A DNA stretch of 64,000 nucleotides from Mastigias papua (GCA_964019165.1 OZ025284.1:2325521-2389520); one strand, 5' to 3'. Shown: positions 1 through 13,450, counted from the first letter of the stretch. The notes: generated from the letters alone by a model not told the origin. A program made the numbers and translations.

Positions 1-16
1 GTACAGATTTGTGTTA

Positions 17-375
17 ATGGGCATATGTCTATTGTACTTAATAGCATGCCTAATTTTAGTTTTTAATGATACTTAATATGTGCAGTGATAACATGGCTTT
101 GTGCAATGATAAATAGTGTGATAAACAGTGAAACTTTGCACTGATAGAACCATGGTAACTCCTTGAAAATGTATTCATATGCCATTTGAAACAAAAGTTC
201 CTTTGATTAAGATATCAAGTTGACTATCAATAACAATCACTAACAAATGCTCACTCAGAAAAATTCAAGCAGAAATAAAGGGTGTGGTCACAAAATGTTT
301 TTTATCAAACACTCTCAAATTTCAGCAAAATGTGCAATGCCAAATTTTCATTATAATTAGGTATACCTTACTGGT
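17..375 (+). repeat. Dispersed repeat family 4, copy A
   Basis: It shares TGCAGTGATAA, GGCTTTGTGCA, CAATAACAATCACTAA and TTATAATTAGGT in the same order with 8370-8725. Divergence is roughly a quarter by eye. No inverted ends or coding potential seen. Nature unknown. Confidence 0.65.
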
Positions 376-1406
376 AAAACATCACTTGCATCAAGAAAAA
401 TATAGCAAGAACATTACAATCCCTTCATATAAAAAACAAAAAGAAACAGGGGGGGCAAGGAAAACCAACTCTGAAATAGAAACAAAGCTATGGTCTACTG
501 CCAAATAGGTGTGACACCTAACCTACTGATTAACTGAATGGGCATTTTGTTTCATATTTCCATTGATTTGGCATTTATGACATGTTTTACAATACTATAT
601 ATAACAACTGTTACATCAACATATCTCCTCATTGATTAATCTAACCACATATTTCAGATTTCCTTTTGCTAACTCAAAGAATGTGGCAACTATAGTAGAT
701 GTGCAGTTACATAAAACTCCTATGGAAGTTTAAATTTTGCTCAAATAACCAGGGGTTTGAATCACTGAGATTGAACTAAAATTGGCCTATTTCACAGAGT
801 AAGGCATAAATAATGAAGACTAAGTATTTTAAACTAACAAGGTGGTTTTCTCTTTGCACTTAAGAAGTACACAACCCAGTGTTACAATTTTTCGAAAAAT
901 CATGTTTGAAAAACACATTTGTTCCATTAAAAGTACCAGAAAAGCTATAAATTTAGGTTAAAATAAGGGAACAAGAACCATTTAAAAATTAACTTACAAT
1001 AGAAACTGTCAAATGGCCAAGCTTTTACAAGAGGTTATTAGCAAAGATTGATTTTTAATAAGAAAATGCAATGTCTGGCTTCTCAGTTTCCTGACTGTAT
1101 CTTCTATGTCAAGCAGGATTTTTGAGAATTTTGAATAAACTGAAAAGGGCTTTTAGCCCAGGGGAGGAAACTGTAACTTCAAACCAAAGAAATTCAGAAT
1201 AAATGCAGGTTCCAATAACCGAGAGAAATTATAAGGGTTTGATAAGGAAAAACCAAGAGAAATAAAAAAATTACTTTGAATGAACTGAAACTTCCCACAA
1301 CCAAAGATTTCAATAAGCAGGAGTCTACTATAATGACATTCAAGAAAAACATATGAAGAAAGGTGATAGAAATGGCAATATCATAAGAGTAAACATTCAT
1401 ACTTAC

Positions 1407-2566
1407 ACGCAATTGATAAATGTGAATCAGTCTGCTGTGAAATATGAACAGTATATGTTGTGCATTTCAGTATCCAAGAGTCAGTCACATACACACTTGA
1501 CCCACTTGAAACAGCACAAAACTTTTCAATTCGTCGAAATTCAATGTTTATTTGTGCTGCCACAGACTGCCAAGTGCCACCATGACTAGCTAAAACCTAC
1601 AAATAAAATGTAACAAAAGGTTGATAAACAATGAATTTCAGGGGCATGATAATGTCAAAGGTAAAAGAGAATTCTGCAATACCATGTTCTCCCCAATGAG
1701 GGCTCCTTTTCCAATGAGCATCCCCATTCTGAGCAAAATTTTGAATGAGCACCCCTCTCCAATGAGCCCCCAACCAAAAGTATAATGATTACAGTAAATA
1801 TTACACATAACAAATAATGACTTGTATGTAATTATTATTTGTGAAAAATCAAATGATCATTTATATTTTAAACTTTTCATTAAATATGTGGATTCCTTTT
1901 GAATGAGAACTCCATCTCCAATGAGCACCCCTCTCAAATGAGTGTCCCTGTCTAATGAACCCCTCTGTAGCCGAAGCCGAAACCTACAAGAACATGTCTG
2001 GTACTCATTGGACAGAAGATGTTATAAGGTAAATGAATTTAATTGAATTAAATATACTTTAATATTACCTTGCAAAGTGGATGATTCTTCCATTTATTCC
2101 AAGACCAAAACCTAGCTATAAGAATTCCACACAGTGCTGATGAGAAACCAACCAACAAAACAACACTTGCATACTGACTATGCCTCACAGGATCCAACAC
2201 ATCGAGCCTCTCTGAAGTGAACGCAAGTCCGATATAGTAGCCTAGAGAACATTAAGCTTCGTTACAATAAAAAAGTTCAAATACTACAAAGAAATGTTTT
2301 CAAGCAGAAATTCTGTCTAGTTTTCAACAACTACTCATATATATACACAAAACAGACTCACCAATTGGGATAAACGAGTGTACTAAAACAGTGATAGTTG
2401 TCCTTTTTATATGATATCGTATAAAATCAAAATCTTCGCTACCAAGATACGATCCAAACAAACCCTGGACAGTTAGGCCCGCTGTTGTGAATTCCTTTGG
2501 CGTCAAAACAAAGCAAATTGCAAAAACAATATAAACCAAGGAGAAAATTAATTCAGATTCTTCCAT
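1407..2566 (-). CDS. TMEM129: TMEM129-type ER-membrane E3 ubiquitin ligase, exons 1-3 (5' part of gene)
   Basis: Three exons read leftwards: 2362-2566 (ATG at 2566), 2069-2241 and 1407-1596, giving 189 codons. Donors are GTGAGT, GTAATA and GTAAGT, acceptors are CTAG and TGTAG, and the phases join cleanly (1, 0, 1). Seen: an N-terminus of the MEES..FSLVYIVFAICFV type, then TPKEFTTAGLTVQ and GSEDFDF; exon 2 adds a second hydrophobic segment; exon 3 carries EFRRIEKF and VTDSWILK. These blocks align in order with what I recall of vertebrate TMEM129 (EFRRIDKF, VTDTWVMK). Known: TMEM129 is an ER multipass RING ligase involved in dislocation and degradation of ER proteins. The C-terminal RING exons are not seen and probably lie beyond position 1. 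Introns are 466-bp and 120-bp. Confidence 0.93.
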
Positions 2567-3110
2567 TTTCTTTCTTTTTCATGTTAATGATATCCATCTA
2601 TATTTCTCAGTTCTATTTCGACATAACTGTGGTAACTACTTCAGTTCCTCACTCATTCCTTCTGTGCAGTTGAGTCGAGTGATGCTAGCCTCAACTACAT
2701 GATGGTTCCAAATGAGGCTGACAGTTCATTAATTATTCTGTATAGTTTCTCGATATATTTTGTTTACTGTTTAGTGTACGTTGTGCATATGTAACAGCCT
2801 CATTTCCCACTTATTTCCGTTCCAGTCACAGTATCCACTTCGAGCATATGATTAGCTGCATATTTATTTATTAACGCTTGTCCGTTTACGCAAATATTAC
2901 TTTCGTTTTTTCACTTGGACTCTTCAAGTAAACAATGGTGAATATGTGCTAATTGGCCAATCATAGGGCCAAATAGACGCATTATTCATCATATCACGTG
3001 CACCCGCATCTGGCTATATATTTCGGTTCACCTTTCGTTCGTTATCCGACATTTCATACTCTGACGAGTGTCGGACGATAAAAGCTTTCAGTATGCTTAA
3101 AAAATGTTCC
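2567..3110. promoter_or_regulatory. Probable TMEM129 5' flank with CCAAT, E-box and TATA-like motifs
   Basis: The stretch right of the TMEM129 start codon holds a palindromic ATTGGCCAAT (two overlapping CCAAT boxes) near 2951-2960, a CACGTG E-box at about 2996-3001 and a TATATAT at about 3016-3022. Their orientation relative to the gene and the transcription start are unknown. A hammerhead-like fold lies at 3055-3095 on the plus strand (see its own entry). The regulatory role is inferred from position only. Confidence 0.3.
3055..3095 (+). ncRNA. Hammerhead-ribozyme-like fold (candidate, core deviates)
   Basis: CATACT (3055-3060) is followed at once by CTGACGA (3061-3067), a short GT/AC stem with a GTCGG loop (3068-3076), GATAAAAGCTTTC (3077-3089) and AGTATG (3090-3095). 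AGTATG is the exact complement of CATACT. The order stem I, CUGANGA, stem II, GA..A, short stem III, UUC, stem I matches a type I hammerhead. The catalytic GAAA is interrupted by a U (GAUAA), stem II is only two pairs, and TCCGACA (3046-3052) can instead pair with TGTCGGA (3069-3075). It may therefore be a decayed ribozyme or chance. Confidence 0.25.
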
Positions 3111-6100
3111 CGCTTTTTCGTGCTATAGTGAAATATTACTTTACTCAATTTACTGGTCTACCTAGTACGCAGTTTATTTTCTGCACTTTATTGGTCAGTT
3201 GTCACTTCGTATTTCCGTGACCATGTGGCTCCCAATCATCATCATTATTCCATATCCAGTCATTCATCATGGGTTGGGGTCTCTATTCTCCTTCTTCGGC
3301 GAATAGGTCTGGCATCTTCCCTTCTATCACATTACAAATACTCATGTCACTTCTAGTACTAATCTTCTCACTCTGTCTTATCACATGTTTTCCTCTTGTT
3401 CTCTTCCCTTCGCATTTTACACATTCCCAAATCAAATTTAAACTAGAGTTTGCTTCGGACATATCAACTCAATTTTTCTCTTTATAAGGACATCTGTTGA
3501 TAGCACTTGGTATCCACTGACAAGTAAAAATCTTCTTAAATATATAAGTGCGTACAGGGAATCTTTTCACCTACAAACTACTGTAAAAATTCCCACCAGT
3601 TCCTCAAATCTCCCCACTAGTAGACTCATGATTCCCCACCAGCAAGTGCCTCTTTGGCTAGAAGAACTTCAAAAATAAACTTTGAATAGTCTCCATATAC
3701 TGTTTTTCTGTCGAACTTCTTTACCTATTACATTTCATTATTGTCAATAAGGTGAAATCTATTCAAAAATTATACGCTGAATTTCCTTCATTCCCCTTGT
3801 CAATGATGCCCCTGTACACCAATTCCCAGCAATGAAAATTCCATAAAAGATCTATTGCATACAAACATACCATCGAAGTCCCGCAACTTAAATCTTTGCT
3901 GTTGTTTCTTCTAATCCAAACTCTTTAACTCTTCTCTCATGTCCGCACTTCTGATTCGGCTTCTCAGTGTGACTTCATTCATCCTTTGCAATATTCTTCT
4001 TGCCTCTGGTTCCTATAGTAACTTATGGTCGTCGTCATTAGAGTAATGAAACGGCTCGGCCACATAACGGGTGTTTTATTTTGGAACCTTTTCCCGCTTA
4101 AACTTTCTTGTTACACATTCTTAGCAAGAACACTTGAGCTTTTATGGCACTGCGCAGGCAGACACCACACAAGCATAGCACTAAATATGCATAGATTATA
4201 TCATAGCATGAAAACTGCAACTTCAAATGTGTATCGATATATCAAATTTCACAGGTCTCAAACATCCTGTACTGAAAACTCTCAACTTTTTGAGTAGTCA
4301 ACTACTATCGTACTCTTATTAAACAACTTTTTTGTAAAAAAAATGCGTACTTGGATTTTTTGTACGTTTTTGCTACTCGCCCTCAGCAGTACAATAGTCT
4401 AAACTTAAAATTTAGTCAAAAAAGGCCGCAACAGATCATTAATGTGACATTACTTTTCACATGTATCACTGCACTCTTCGCCAAGGTTCCCCAAATCTTG
4501 GAAACATAAAGAAACCTGCAATAAAACTGGCTAAATTCCATATGCTATAAGAGTTCTTCATATTTCAGAAGTTTGAACGTCTCTGGCCTGATGCAGAGAC
4601 CAGATGACCCTCTCAATAGTGCAAATATGCCATCTCTTACGAGATTCGATGGGTGTATCACTCGTAGAAAATGTATGAGATTTTCGTGACTTTTTGTGAC
4701 TTTCATTACTGCTTTTTGCGATCTTTGTTTTTGTGAATTTTGTTGACATTCAGTGTGATTCTTGGTATTCTATTGTAAATTTGTTGTGACTTTTTAGATT
4801 TTCTCATTTATTTTTTTGATTTTCTTGATTTTCTGCAATTTTTGTGATTTTTCACAAATTTTGCGAGATTTTTTTAATGATATTCCCCTTGATTTTTTCC
4901 GATTATATTTGCAATAATCATAAGTAACTGGAAGGCTTCTTGAAGGAGAGCTTGCATACATTCAGTTCAACATTAAATATTGAACAAACAATGACTTTCG
5001 ATAAAGATGTTAAACTAAAGAATTAACCAATATTGAAGTTCCAAAATATACATTTGAACTATGCTTCCTCTACAACAGGAAAAACCCAATATTATATCAA
5101 GAATACAATTACGTATCTACAACATATGTATCCAATACGGATGAAAACTGACTTTATACGCAGATGTCTTACTAAATGCTTAAGATAAGAGATAAAATTG
5201 GAGAGTTTACAAGGAAAAGTGTAAATATTCATGTAAAGACTAGTTAGATACTGAACACTGATTGTTCAAAACTTTTTGGCAGCTAACTGGTAGTCAAGTC
5301 AAAACTATGAACAGAGTTTGACCATTGATTATTTCTAAAGAAGAACTTTTGCACTTTTTTCAAAGCAGCTGATACACCGATTGTATAACGGAGCCAGTCA
5401 GGATAGTATACAGCACATTCGAAGCATGGGAGCAGCGCTTTGTTTTCACTTGAGAGCGATGACGTTAAGAAAACATTCAAAATGTAAAAACAGGTTATTT
5501 TAACTTGCAATTGTTATTTGAAAAAATGCCTCTCACGTCAAAACTTGAGGAAATGTTAATTTTTACAACTTTTTGACTTTTCCAAGCAGTCTACAAATAA
5601 CATATTTTATAGAATAAGCTGCCATGATACTTTTTGCTGAATATTTTTGAAAGATAGGATACCTTTAGCCTTCCAAAATTTAAATCACACTTTATGTAAA
5701 ATAGCGATTCGTGTAGGCTGTATTCAAATTGACACACCATATGGCATGTGACTATGCATTCAAATGTATCTGTGGCGCCAAAATTTTCCTGTGATCAGTA
5801 GGTAAAGAAGTTGTTTGCTAACGTAATAAAATTCCCTCTTTTCCCAATTTTGTCAGTCTGGTCCACAGTTTCAGACGGAAAGTTTCAAACAGCTAGAAGA
5901 TATACGTAATACTGCATATATGCGCAAGAACGAGTTGTACCTCTACGAAGTGTAATAAAATCGAAATCTTGCTATTTACGACTTTCCCGCCACAGGATCT
6001 CCAGATAATGAGTTTTGTGGTCCAACCTTATTCTGTTTTAAAATAAAAGTTTATATTACTACAATCAGTATTGTGTAAAAATAAAAATATCATGAAATAA

Positions 6101-8369
6101 GCTGGTACCATGAACTATTATGAATCATTCAAAATATCAGATAAATATTTTTTGAGAATTTACATTTATTTCATATCAAATAACGTAAAAAAATATGATA
6201 TTAAGAATCCCAAAACCAGAACCCCGAGAAAGAGTGCTTTTTTGAAGAACAATCAGTTCGGAAAATACTTATACTGTAGAATATAACAATATTATTCCAG
6301 TATAATATACATTCATTAATTAGCTTGTATGACAAATGCTAACAATGTTAGTAACACATGCAATATACATGACATGATTTGATGCGCAATATAGCTTCAA
6401 AAAATATAGCATAGTGAAAATTAATAGAATGTAACACAATATGATATGAGTTAATATTTAACATGATATAATGCAATGTAATATAAGACAATATGGCTGA
6501 TTTTCATGATAATTCAAGCTAACGTAATAGAATGCGATGATACAACGAGGTTTTGAATTCAAATTCACTTACTTTTGCAGAACCACTAAAATATGTTTGC
6601 CTTGTTGCTCTTTTATTCTTCAGCTAAAAAGTCGATGGCATTCCTACACTTATAAACTCTACCGAAGCTTATCAAAAAAGATGTGGTACCATTTAGATTT
6701 AAAACGTGTACTACCTGCTCTAAAATTCTCCATTCTTCTTATCCGCTCAAATCTCATTGGGAAAACTCAACATATAATATCCTCCTCCCTGTCTTTTTCC
6801 TGCTCTTTTCTTCTATCATTTGCCATTCCTTTCTTTCCTTGATCCCCTCTTTACCTGCCACCACCAATTATTGCTTATAAACCCACAACAGAGAAGCCCC
6901 AGGGCTGTTCGCTTCTACTGTTCCATGTTCCAATAAGAAAATTGCCTTAACCTTTTGTTATTAGAAATGTCATATTCCAGAAAGAGTAAATAGCATACTT
7001 GGACTCAGACTTCAAAATTATTAACATGCTTAAGTTTGGAATTATGTTGCTGAGCAGCGTTGCACAATCTTACCAGAACCTTTAGAATTAGGTGTGCACT
7101 CAGGCCTCAATTCACAATCAAGAACGTAGGCTGAGTGGGCCCTAATTTGCATCTTTAAGTAACTTCATATCAACACAAACTCTTATTCAAAAACAATTAC
7201 TATTTCTTTTCTCTTCAACTGCACAACACTGAATATTCAAAAATTGCAAAATGAAAAACGACAAAGAGTCAGTACTACTCTGGGCCACTTGGCGCTGTTT
7301 TCCAGGTGCATGTGGCCCGAGGGCCACTTGAATAGGCCTGGTGTATAGGAACGTTTTGTAATCTAATTTGAAATGAATAGACGATAATGCTTTAAATACG
7401 TATCAAAGTACAAAAGCTTGGAAGACAAATACCTCAGGGTTTCTGACACAATGAAACAAGAAGATGAAAAATCCCTAAAGAAAAAATTTAGAGATTTAAC
7501 AATCATGACGCGCACAGTAATTTCTAATTTGAGAAGAAATAAGGATAGCACTAATAATATTTTTGGAATTCCAGAACCCTTAAAAGTAATAGGATTTTAC
7601 AATAATATACTTTTCGGAACAACCAATAAAATGTTAGGTGACTGCTGTCACGTACATGGTTCCTGATTTATGAAGCCAAATTTCTAAAGCTCTATGTATT
7701 ACATCTGTATGCTGTTCTGCAAAGAATGCTTTCGTTGACCTAAGTTGGCATAACTTTCTGCAAGAAGTGATCAAGTTGCAGTAGAGAGACTAAGGTAGCA
7801 GACAGTGTAGGATAGTATCTGGGAAATAATTCTGTTCGAAACATTGTACAACCTGGGTAATTTAGCTAGATCTAATGTAAATTATGCTTTTAGCATAATT
7901 TTGGCAAGAAATTGTCATTTAGGATAATATCTAGCACAATGTGAAATCTAACATGTTTCTAAGATAATTTTAACATTTTTATACCAAAATCTTCGTTTCA
8001 GTTGGAAATTGCTTTCTGCAATGAACCTTAACTGCATGTAAAACACTTGACGCACACATGAATTTTCAAGCTGTTGTCGATCTCGACTGGATGCAGCTCA
8101 AAAGATCCAGCCGCTCCTATTAGGCCTAAATGCACAGATGATTCAAGAGCAAAATACCCAACATAGGAATGACAGCGTTTATGGGTTACTTTTGCATATC
8201 ATTTCCAACTTCTTTGACTTAATGTATATCACCTCTCATCCTTTTATTTCAGATCATTTCTACCTTGTGAACCTTCTCTACCTTACGAGTCCTTCATAGT
8301 ATTAACTTTAAACGTTTATGACTATGAATATATATTGATAACAATATACTAACAATTGGATAGTAACAG
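3111..8369. other. Intergenic, no gene recognised
   Basis: AT-rich sequence between TMEM129 and the GPCR. Apart from the family 3 repeat at 4085-4365 I see only short chance frames. The missing last GPCR exon may lie here but could not be picked out. Confidence 0.6.
4085..4365 (-). repeat. Dispersed repeat family 3 copy (inverted)
   Basis: On the minus strand it shows GTTGACTACTCAAAAAGTTGAGAG, then GAGACCTGTGAAA and TGTGTGGTGTCTGCCTGCGCAG-type blocks, matching the plus-strand copies at 8790, 18543, 33383 and 48925. About 300-360 bp full length, non-coding. Confidence 0.55.
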
Positions 8370-8725
8370 TATGAACCCAATTTCAGTGTGCAGTTGATAA
8401 CAAATTATGCAGTGATAAACTGGCTTTGTGCAGTGACTAACAGTCAACGTGTGCACTGATAAAACCATTTAACGCTTTAAAAATGTATGCATACGACCAT
8501 TTGTAATAAGAGCCGTTTTCAAAATTGAGGTGTCAGTTGAGTCATCAATAACAATCACTAATCAACATCTACTCAATTAACTTTTGTAGAAAACTGGTGT
8601 CGTTCACGATAAAAGCAAAAGGAAAGGGCGTGGTGAGAAAAAGTTTCCGTAAGAGCTCCACCCACTTTCCCTTATCTTCAGCGAAATGTGCTGTTATAAA
8701 TTTCCCTTATAATTAGGTGTGTCAT
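8370..8725 (+). repeat. Dispersed repeat family 4, copy B
   Basis: Direct-orientation partner of 17-375, with the same ordered blocks (CAGTGATAA, GGCTTTGTGCAGTGA, ATCAATAACAATCACTAA). Lies left of the GPCR's last known exon. Confidence 0.65.
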
Positions 8726-8789
8726 CATGTGAGCTCGAAGCACATCTTGCTCTTCCCTTTCATTGCGCTATACAGTGAGAACGATACTC

Positions 8790-9110
8790 GAATGATCAAA
8801 AAGTTAAGTAAGTTCACCACTGGCTTCCTGAGATCTAAGAAAGTTGCTAAGTAATACAACTTTAAAATTGCGCTAAGCACGCAAGACAGTTATCAATTCT
8901 ACTTAGTTCTTATAGATTTATTTTGTTGATCTTTGCAGTAGAGTGTTTTATTCGTGCAGCGCCTGCCTGTCTGTGTAACACTGTAGCGTTGCGCAAACTC
9001 GACTCTTCGTCAAAAGAAAGTGCTCAGAAAGTTTCAGTACTGAAATCATGAAAAGCTAAAAAAGTTGTAGTATTGGGCCAACAGCAATGTTTCTTATAAA
9101 ATAAACGTAT
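8790..9110 (+). repeat. Dispersed repeat family 3 copy
   Basis: Contains GCGCCTGCCTGTCTGTGTAA and TTTCAGTACTGAAATCATGAA, the two best-kept blocks of the family, ending in TTTCTTATAAAATAA. Family copies share A/T-rich TTATAA ends, so a non-autonomous element is likely. Confidence 0.65.
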
Positions 9111-9321
9111 ACTAGCACACACATAAAATCCTTAGCCAGCAAGCTAGTTGGAAATATAGCAAGTTCATTATGAATTGCTCCTGTTTTCAATATATAACCG
9201 ACCAGGTTAGTATCAAAGTTAAGACATTTTGCCTATGGGACGAAATCTCTTCTGTTATTGAGAATTGGCATTTGATATAGAGCTAGCGTATATAAAGCAA
9301 GCATTAGTTTGTGAAAAATAC

Positions 9322-12300
9322 CTGCAAGCCGTTACAAACTGCAAACATAATCTGCATGGCTTTTGCAGCTGGGCCAATGGCTAGCACTCCAAAGATCCAA
9401 GTGATACCGAGCAATGGTAAGAGAATGGCGATGGCTTTGATGCTAAGGCTGTAAATTAGTTAATCACTCAATCAGTCAATCAGTCAATTATCATGCAATT
9501 ATTACAAGTTATTCACTCCTGTAATCAAGGCAATCAAATAAGTGATTAGCAAATCGTTAAATCAACAATTCAATTTGTCAACAATTTAAAGGGTCAATCC
9601 CCTAACTATTTAATGTCTTAGCAACTTTAGTTAGCAATCATTTCACTATTAGCCAATGAATTTATCAGTCACTTGTTAACTTGTTATTTGATATACCAGT
9701 CTATCAGAGACTGAATAACCCTTTGCAATGCTGTCCTAAATGAGAAACTTCAAGCAATTTGTCAAGAACCTTGAGACATTAAAACCATAACCTAGGTGAG
9801 ATGGAGCAAAAGCCATGCAATCAGACAAATATATCATCTCTCTACCAACATAGCCGGCAAATTTTTGAGACCTCTGATCAGGTCTGTTTTTTCCGACTCT
9901 AACTGACTAATCAGCATGCAAAATGGGCCTAAATGTAGCTGTGGAAAGCACGTGTGGTGAGAATCCTGCATGATGATTGGTCAATTAGGTTGAGAGACAA
10001 TAGATCTGATTGGACTCTTAAACATTTGGCGGCTATGTTATCTCTGCCAAGCCTGATTTCTTCTAAAGAAAACGTGCACTAGAGAGATCGATAGAAAGAA
10101 AGAAACCAATCGTAAATTTTCTGAAAGGGTTTTCGTAATCTTAACTGAAGAAATACGTCTTCATAAGTCAACAATGCACTCACATGATCTTCTCCTTTTC
10201 ACTTTTTGACCTGTTCATTCTGATATTGAGAGCAGCTTGTATTGCAATTACCATTACGACCAAGTTAAACTGACAAAATAGACGAAAAGGTGCGCATATA
10301 CCTCAAAGAAAGTTTTTTCTCCTGTCAAATAAGCCAACTTACATGAATATAAGAGAAAAGACTCAGTGAAACACTTTCGTATAGCGTTTCAATGTAAAAC
10401 CTCTTCATAATAGCTCTTCCAAATACATTCATCAGGAAAAGCCTTTCCTCGTATCTTCATTAGGAAAACGTGTGACGAATCGTTAACAAAATTGCCTTTG
10501 CTAAGTCTTTTGTAGTTTTGTAAACATTTTAAATATAGGAGATATATATACATATATGTATGTGTGTGTGTGTGTTGTATTTTGATATAAAGCGTGTGAT
10601 AGGTAAAGGAAAATATAAAGCACAATGCTTACCAAAACGATGAGAATCACTGGTCCAGCAAAGGCCCAAATAACACCAGTTTCTTTGTCTAGCCAACAAC
10701 TAAGCATGAAAGGTAGGGCAATGCATTCTTAGTTCAGACAATTAAAAATTATCTATAATCCTCCATTTTTGCAAGCTATTTTTCTTTCCTTAATTAGTTT
10801 GCTATATAGTAAACAACAAAAAATATTGCCTAGATTAACACGGAAAGACTGGTACACAGAAAGGTAAGAAATACGGCCAGAAATCGAAACTAAAAGGCAG
10901 ATTGAGAATATTTTCCAAAAGCTGAAATCGAAATAGATTAGATACTAGTAGATTAGTGTAATCCAAAACCAAAAGTGTTAATGAAAAGGCATTATTTATT
11001 GCAAATGTTAAATTAAACACGTAAAACAATTACTATAAAGCAACAATGATTTTTGTGCAAATTAAGCTATTGGCCAACAATTGCTCATGAAAATGGCAAT
11101 TCTGTCACTCTAAAATTTAGCAACATCAGGTCTGTGGGAGTAGAAGGGGAATGAGCCACCACAATAAAAACTAGACGCTTGGAGAACACTCCATAATGTT
11201 TATTTAGACTTGATGTACCAAAATAGTAATTTAAGTTTTAAAAGAAAGAAATTTGACGTTTCCATCGATCTTCCCCAGGTGTAGAGCAGAAGAAACGTGA
11301 AGAATTACTTGAACAGTTATACATACGCTGTTTCGTAGCCATAGCTTTTATTCAAAAAGGAAAATAGGACACCAACAAAGACTGCGGGAAGGCCTGCAAA
11401 TGAAAAACATAAATTAAAGATTAAATTTACTGAATAAAACATAACGAGAATGGAACATTTTTAACGTTTTTAATTTTTGCAGCACCAAGTAAGTGAGGAT
11501 TTTAACCAAACGATACTAAGATGGGAGTGAAGAAATTGATGTGAATGCTAAAAGTTTTGTGTATTAATGCAAGAAGTGAGTACCGGATTGCTTAAAGATA
11601 TATGCTTGCTGTGGAACTAGAAAGGATCTGTATGGCATTCAGAACTTTGCTACAATAAAATTCAAAAGGGGTGCTATTTTCACAATTGAGCGAGGTCAGC
11701 ATTTAACAGAAATTTTAGCATCATGGGGGATACCCTTGTATGGAATGAGTGGGATAAGAAATCGAGTTCTCTGTTTAATGTGCAGGAATATTCCCATAAA
11801 ATACATCAATTATATTCGAAAAATTCACTATTTTATGAATGAAGAACCAGACTGCTATCAGCATTCAATGAAACTACTGGCTGGTGACTAAAATTCAAGT
11901 TAGATTGAAAAAACACTAATAAACATTAAAGCCATTGAGTTATGTAGCCATTGAGAAGCCACAGTCATTGCAATTCTGCGACCTAATCAATGATTGCAAA
12001 TTGCTAAATATCATCCCCGATGAATCAAGAGAGGTTATAGAATTATGCAAAGTAACGTACCCCAGCCTATCAGACAATAAGCAGGGACATTTCTTTTCCT
12101 GTGGAAGATTCTTCTTGTCATTCGAAGCAAAAATATCCCCTCCACCAACATCCAGCATGCCACGGAAAGATAGAAGTAATGCAGCAATACAGCGACAAGC
12201 TTGCATATTGTCTAAGAGAATGCACAAAGAAATTCTAAAATGGCTGGCAAAATGGGTAAAATAAATGAATGAATAAAAGAATGGATGAATGATAGAATCA

Positions 12301-13450
12301 AAGGTTAAGAGAGCAATAAATGAATGAATGAGAAGTGAATGAATGAAAGAGCAAATAAATTGATGAATATATTACAGAATGAAGGGATCAATGTATGAAT
12401 AAATGAAAGACAAGTGAACAATGAATGATTGAGGAATGGATGAATGAACGAACAAACAAATGGATGAATACATGAATAAAAGAAGGAATAGATTAATAAC
12501 TGAATGAATGAATGAATGAATGAGTGAAAAATGAATGAATCAATGAATCAATGAATCAATCAATAAATCATTGACTAAATCAATGAATAAATGAATGAAT
12601 GAATGAATGAGCGAAGGAATAAAGATAAGGTCAAGGAAAATAAATGGAACGAAAAAGAAAGCCCTTTAACATTCGAATAACTTAGCTTTTCTTGGGATTT
12701 ATTCCTGTGAGCTTTTCTTCATGAATTTTGAATTCAAACTAACTAAAGGATATTTATAAAGTACAGATCTTACCTTATTGCTAGTTGAAGTGATCCCAGC
12801 AAGAAATGTACTTTGACCAAACACAATTGCAACACAAAGGTTAAAGTGGATGAAACTGCTTGGTTTTGATACACTTCTGTAAATGGAAGATAATCTACAA
12901 AGTCAAGTCATTTGTTATAATCCTACAGATCATTAATATTTTGATCATAGTATATATGGCTCAAAAGGACATAAGACGACTGTTATGTAGGGGGGGCTGC
13001 ACACCTGTCCGCCCAAATGAACAAGAAGAACAATCAGGATGAACGATGGTTTTCCGGGTAGATTGTTGTCTAACCCCATTGAGCTGCAGCTATTTTCAGT
13101 AAGAAGTATTGTTTTTTCTTAACAAATTGCCCAAATGAAATGGACTCCTGCCCATTTGGGGCCTGCAGGCTCCCAGATTTTCACCCTCCCACCCTTCCAT
13201 TCTCCCACCCGCCCAACTTCATACGCCTATATCAGTGAAAAAGAACATCCAATCATGAAAATAATACACGAACTTAGAAAAATCCCCTTCACAAAGGAAA
13301 ACGCTCTCAGAAGTGCAAAAATGCTAATTGCATCAAAGAACCTTACGTTGATATTAGAATTCCCATGATTGTGATGAATAGTCCAATGTATGAGAAGCCA
13401 AAACAAATGTAGGTGATGACATTGATTGTGAAGACATCTTTGGTTGAGAG
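9322..13450 (-). CDS. Adhesion GPCR, seven-transmembrane exons (TM1 to TM7)
   Basis: Seven exons read leftwards: 13347-13450 (TM1), 12774-12876 (TM2, FIHFNLCVAI), 12061-12211 (TM3, CKLVAVLLHYF and WMLVEG, then ICL2), 11327-11393 (TM4, ending NKSYGYET), 10633-10699 (ECL2-TM5, CWLD then GVIWAFAGPV), 10184-10269 (TM5 end and ICL3) and 9322-9448 (TM6 LLPLLGITWIFG and TM7 start). Every junction has GT and AG, and the phases fit (2,0,1,2,0,2,0). Conserved Cys of TM3 and ECL2 are present. These are hallmark family B2 (adhesion) blocks. Known: such receptors couple tethered-agonist release to G proteins. The exon after TM7 (usually starting G-F-F-I/L-F) was not found. Reading through the last donor meets TAA after five codons, so it could also be a short alternative end. 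The subfamily cannot be assigned. Confidence 0.93.
9849..10042. mobile_element. Fold-back MITE family 1, copy A (hAT-like, 8-bp TSD)
   Basis: A 194-bp element with long inverted ends: CATAGCCGGCAAAT at the left and ATTTGGCGGCTATG at the right, continuing inward to AATTAGGTTGAGAG. Flanks TCTACCAA (9841-9848) and TCTGCCAA (10043-10050) form an 8-bp target duplication with one change. It sits in the GPCR intron between the ICL3 and TM6 exons. It shares AATTAGGTTG and ATGATTGGTC with copies at 22110 and 35394. Confidence 0.88.
12262..12625 (+). repeat. Degenerate (GAAT)n tetranucleotide repeat
   Basis: About 360 bp of GAATGAAT/AATGAATGA with frequent single changes, e.g. a clean run near 12499-12522. 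It lies in the GPCR intron between the TM3 and TM2 exons. Confidence 0.85.

Noticed and set aside
1680..1980. Imperfect CCAATGAGCACCCCTCTC minisatellite in a TMEM129 intron
   Set aside because: Units recur irregularly with large gaps between them, so a true tandem array is not supported.
2140..2160. CTGATGAGAAACC as a hammerhead core
   Set aside because: It lies inside TMEM129 exon 2, on the strand opposite the gene, and has no flanking stem I.
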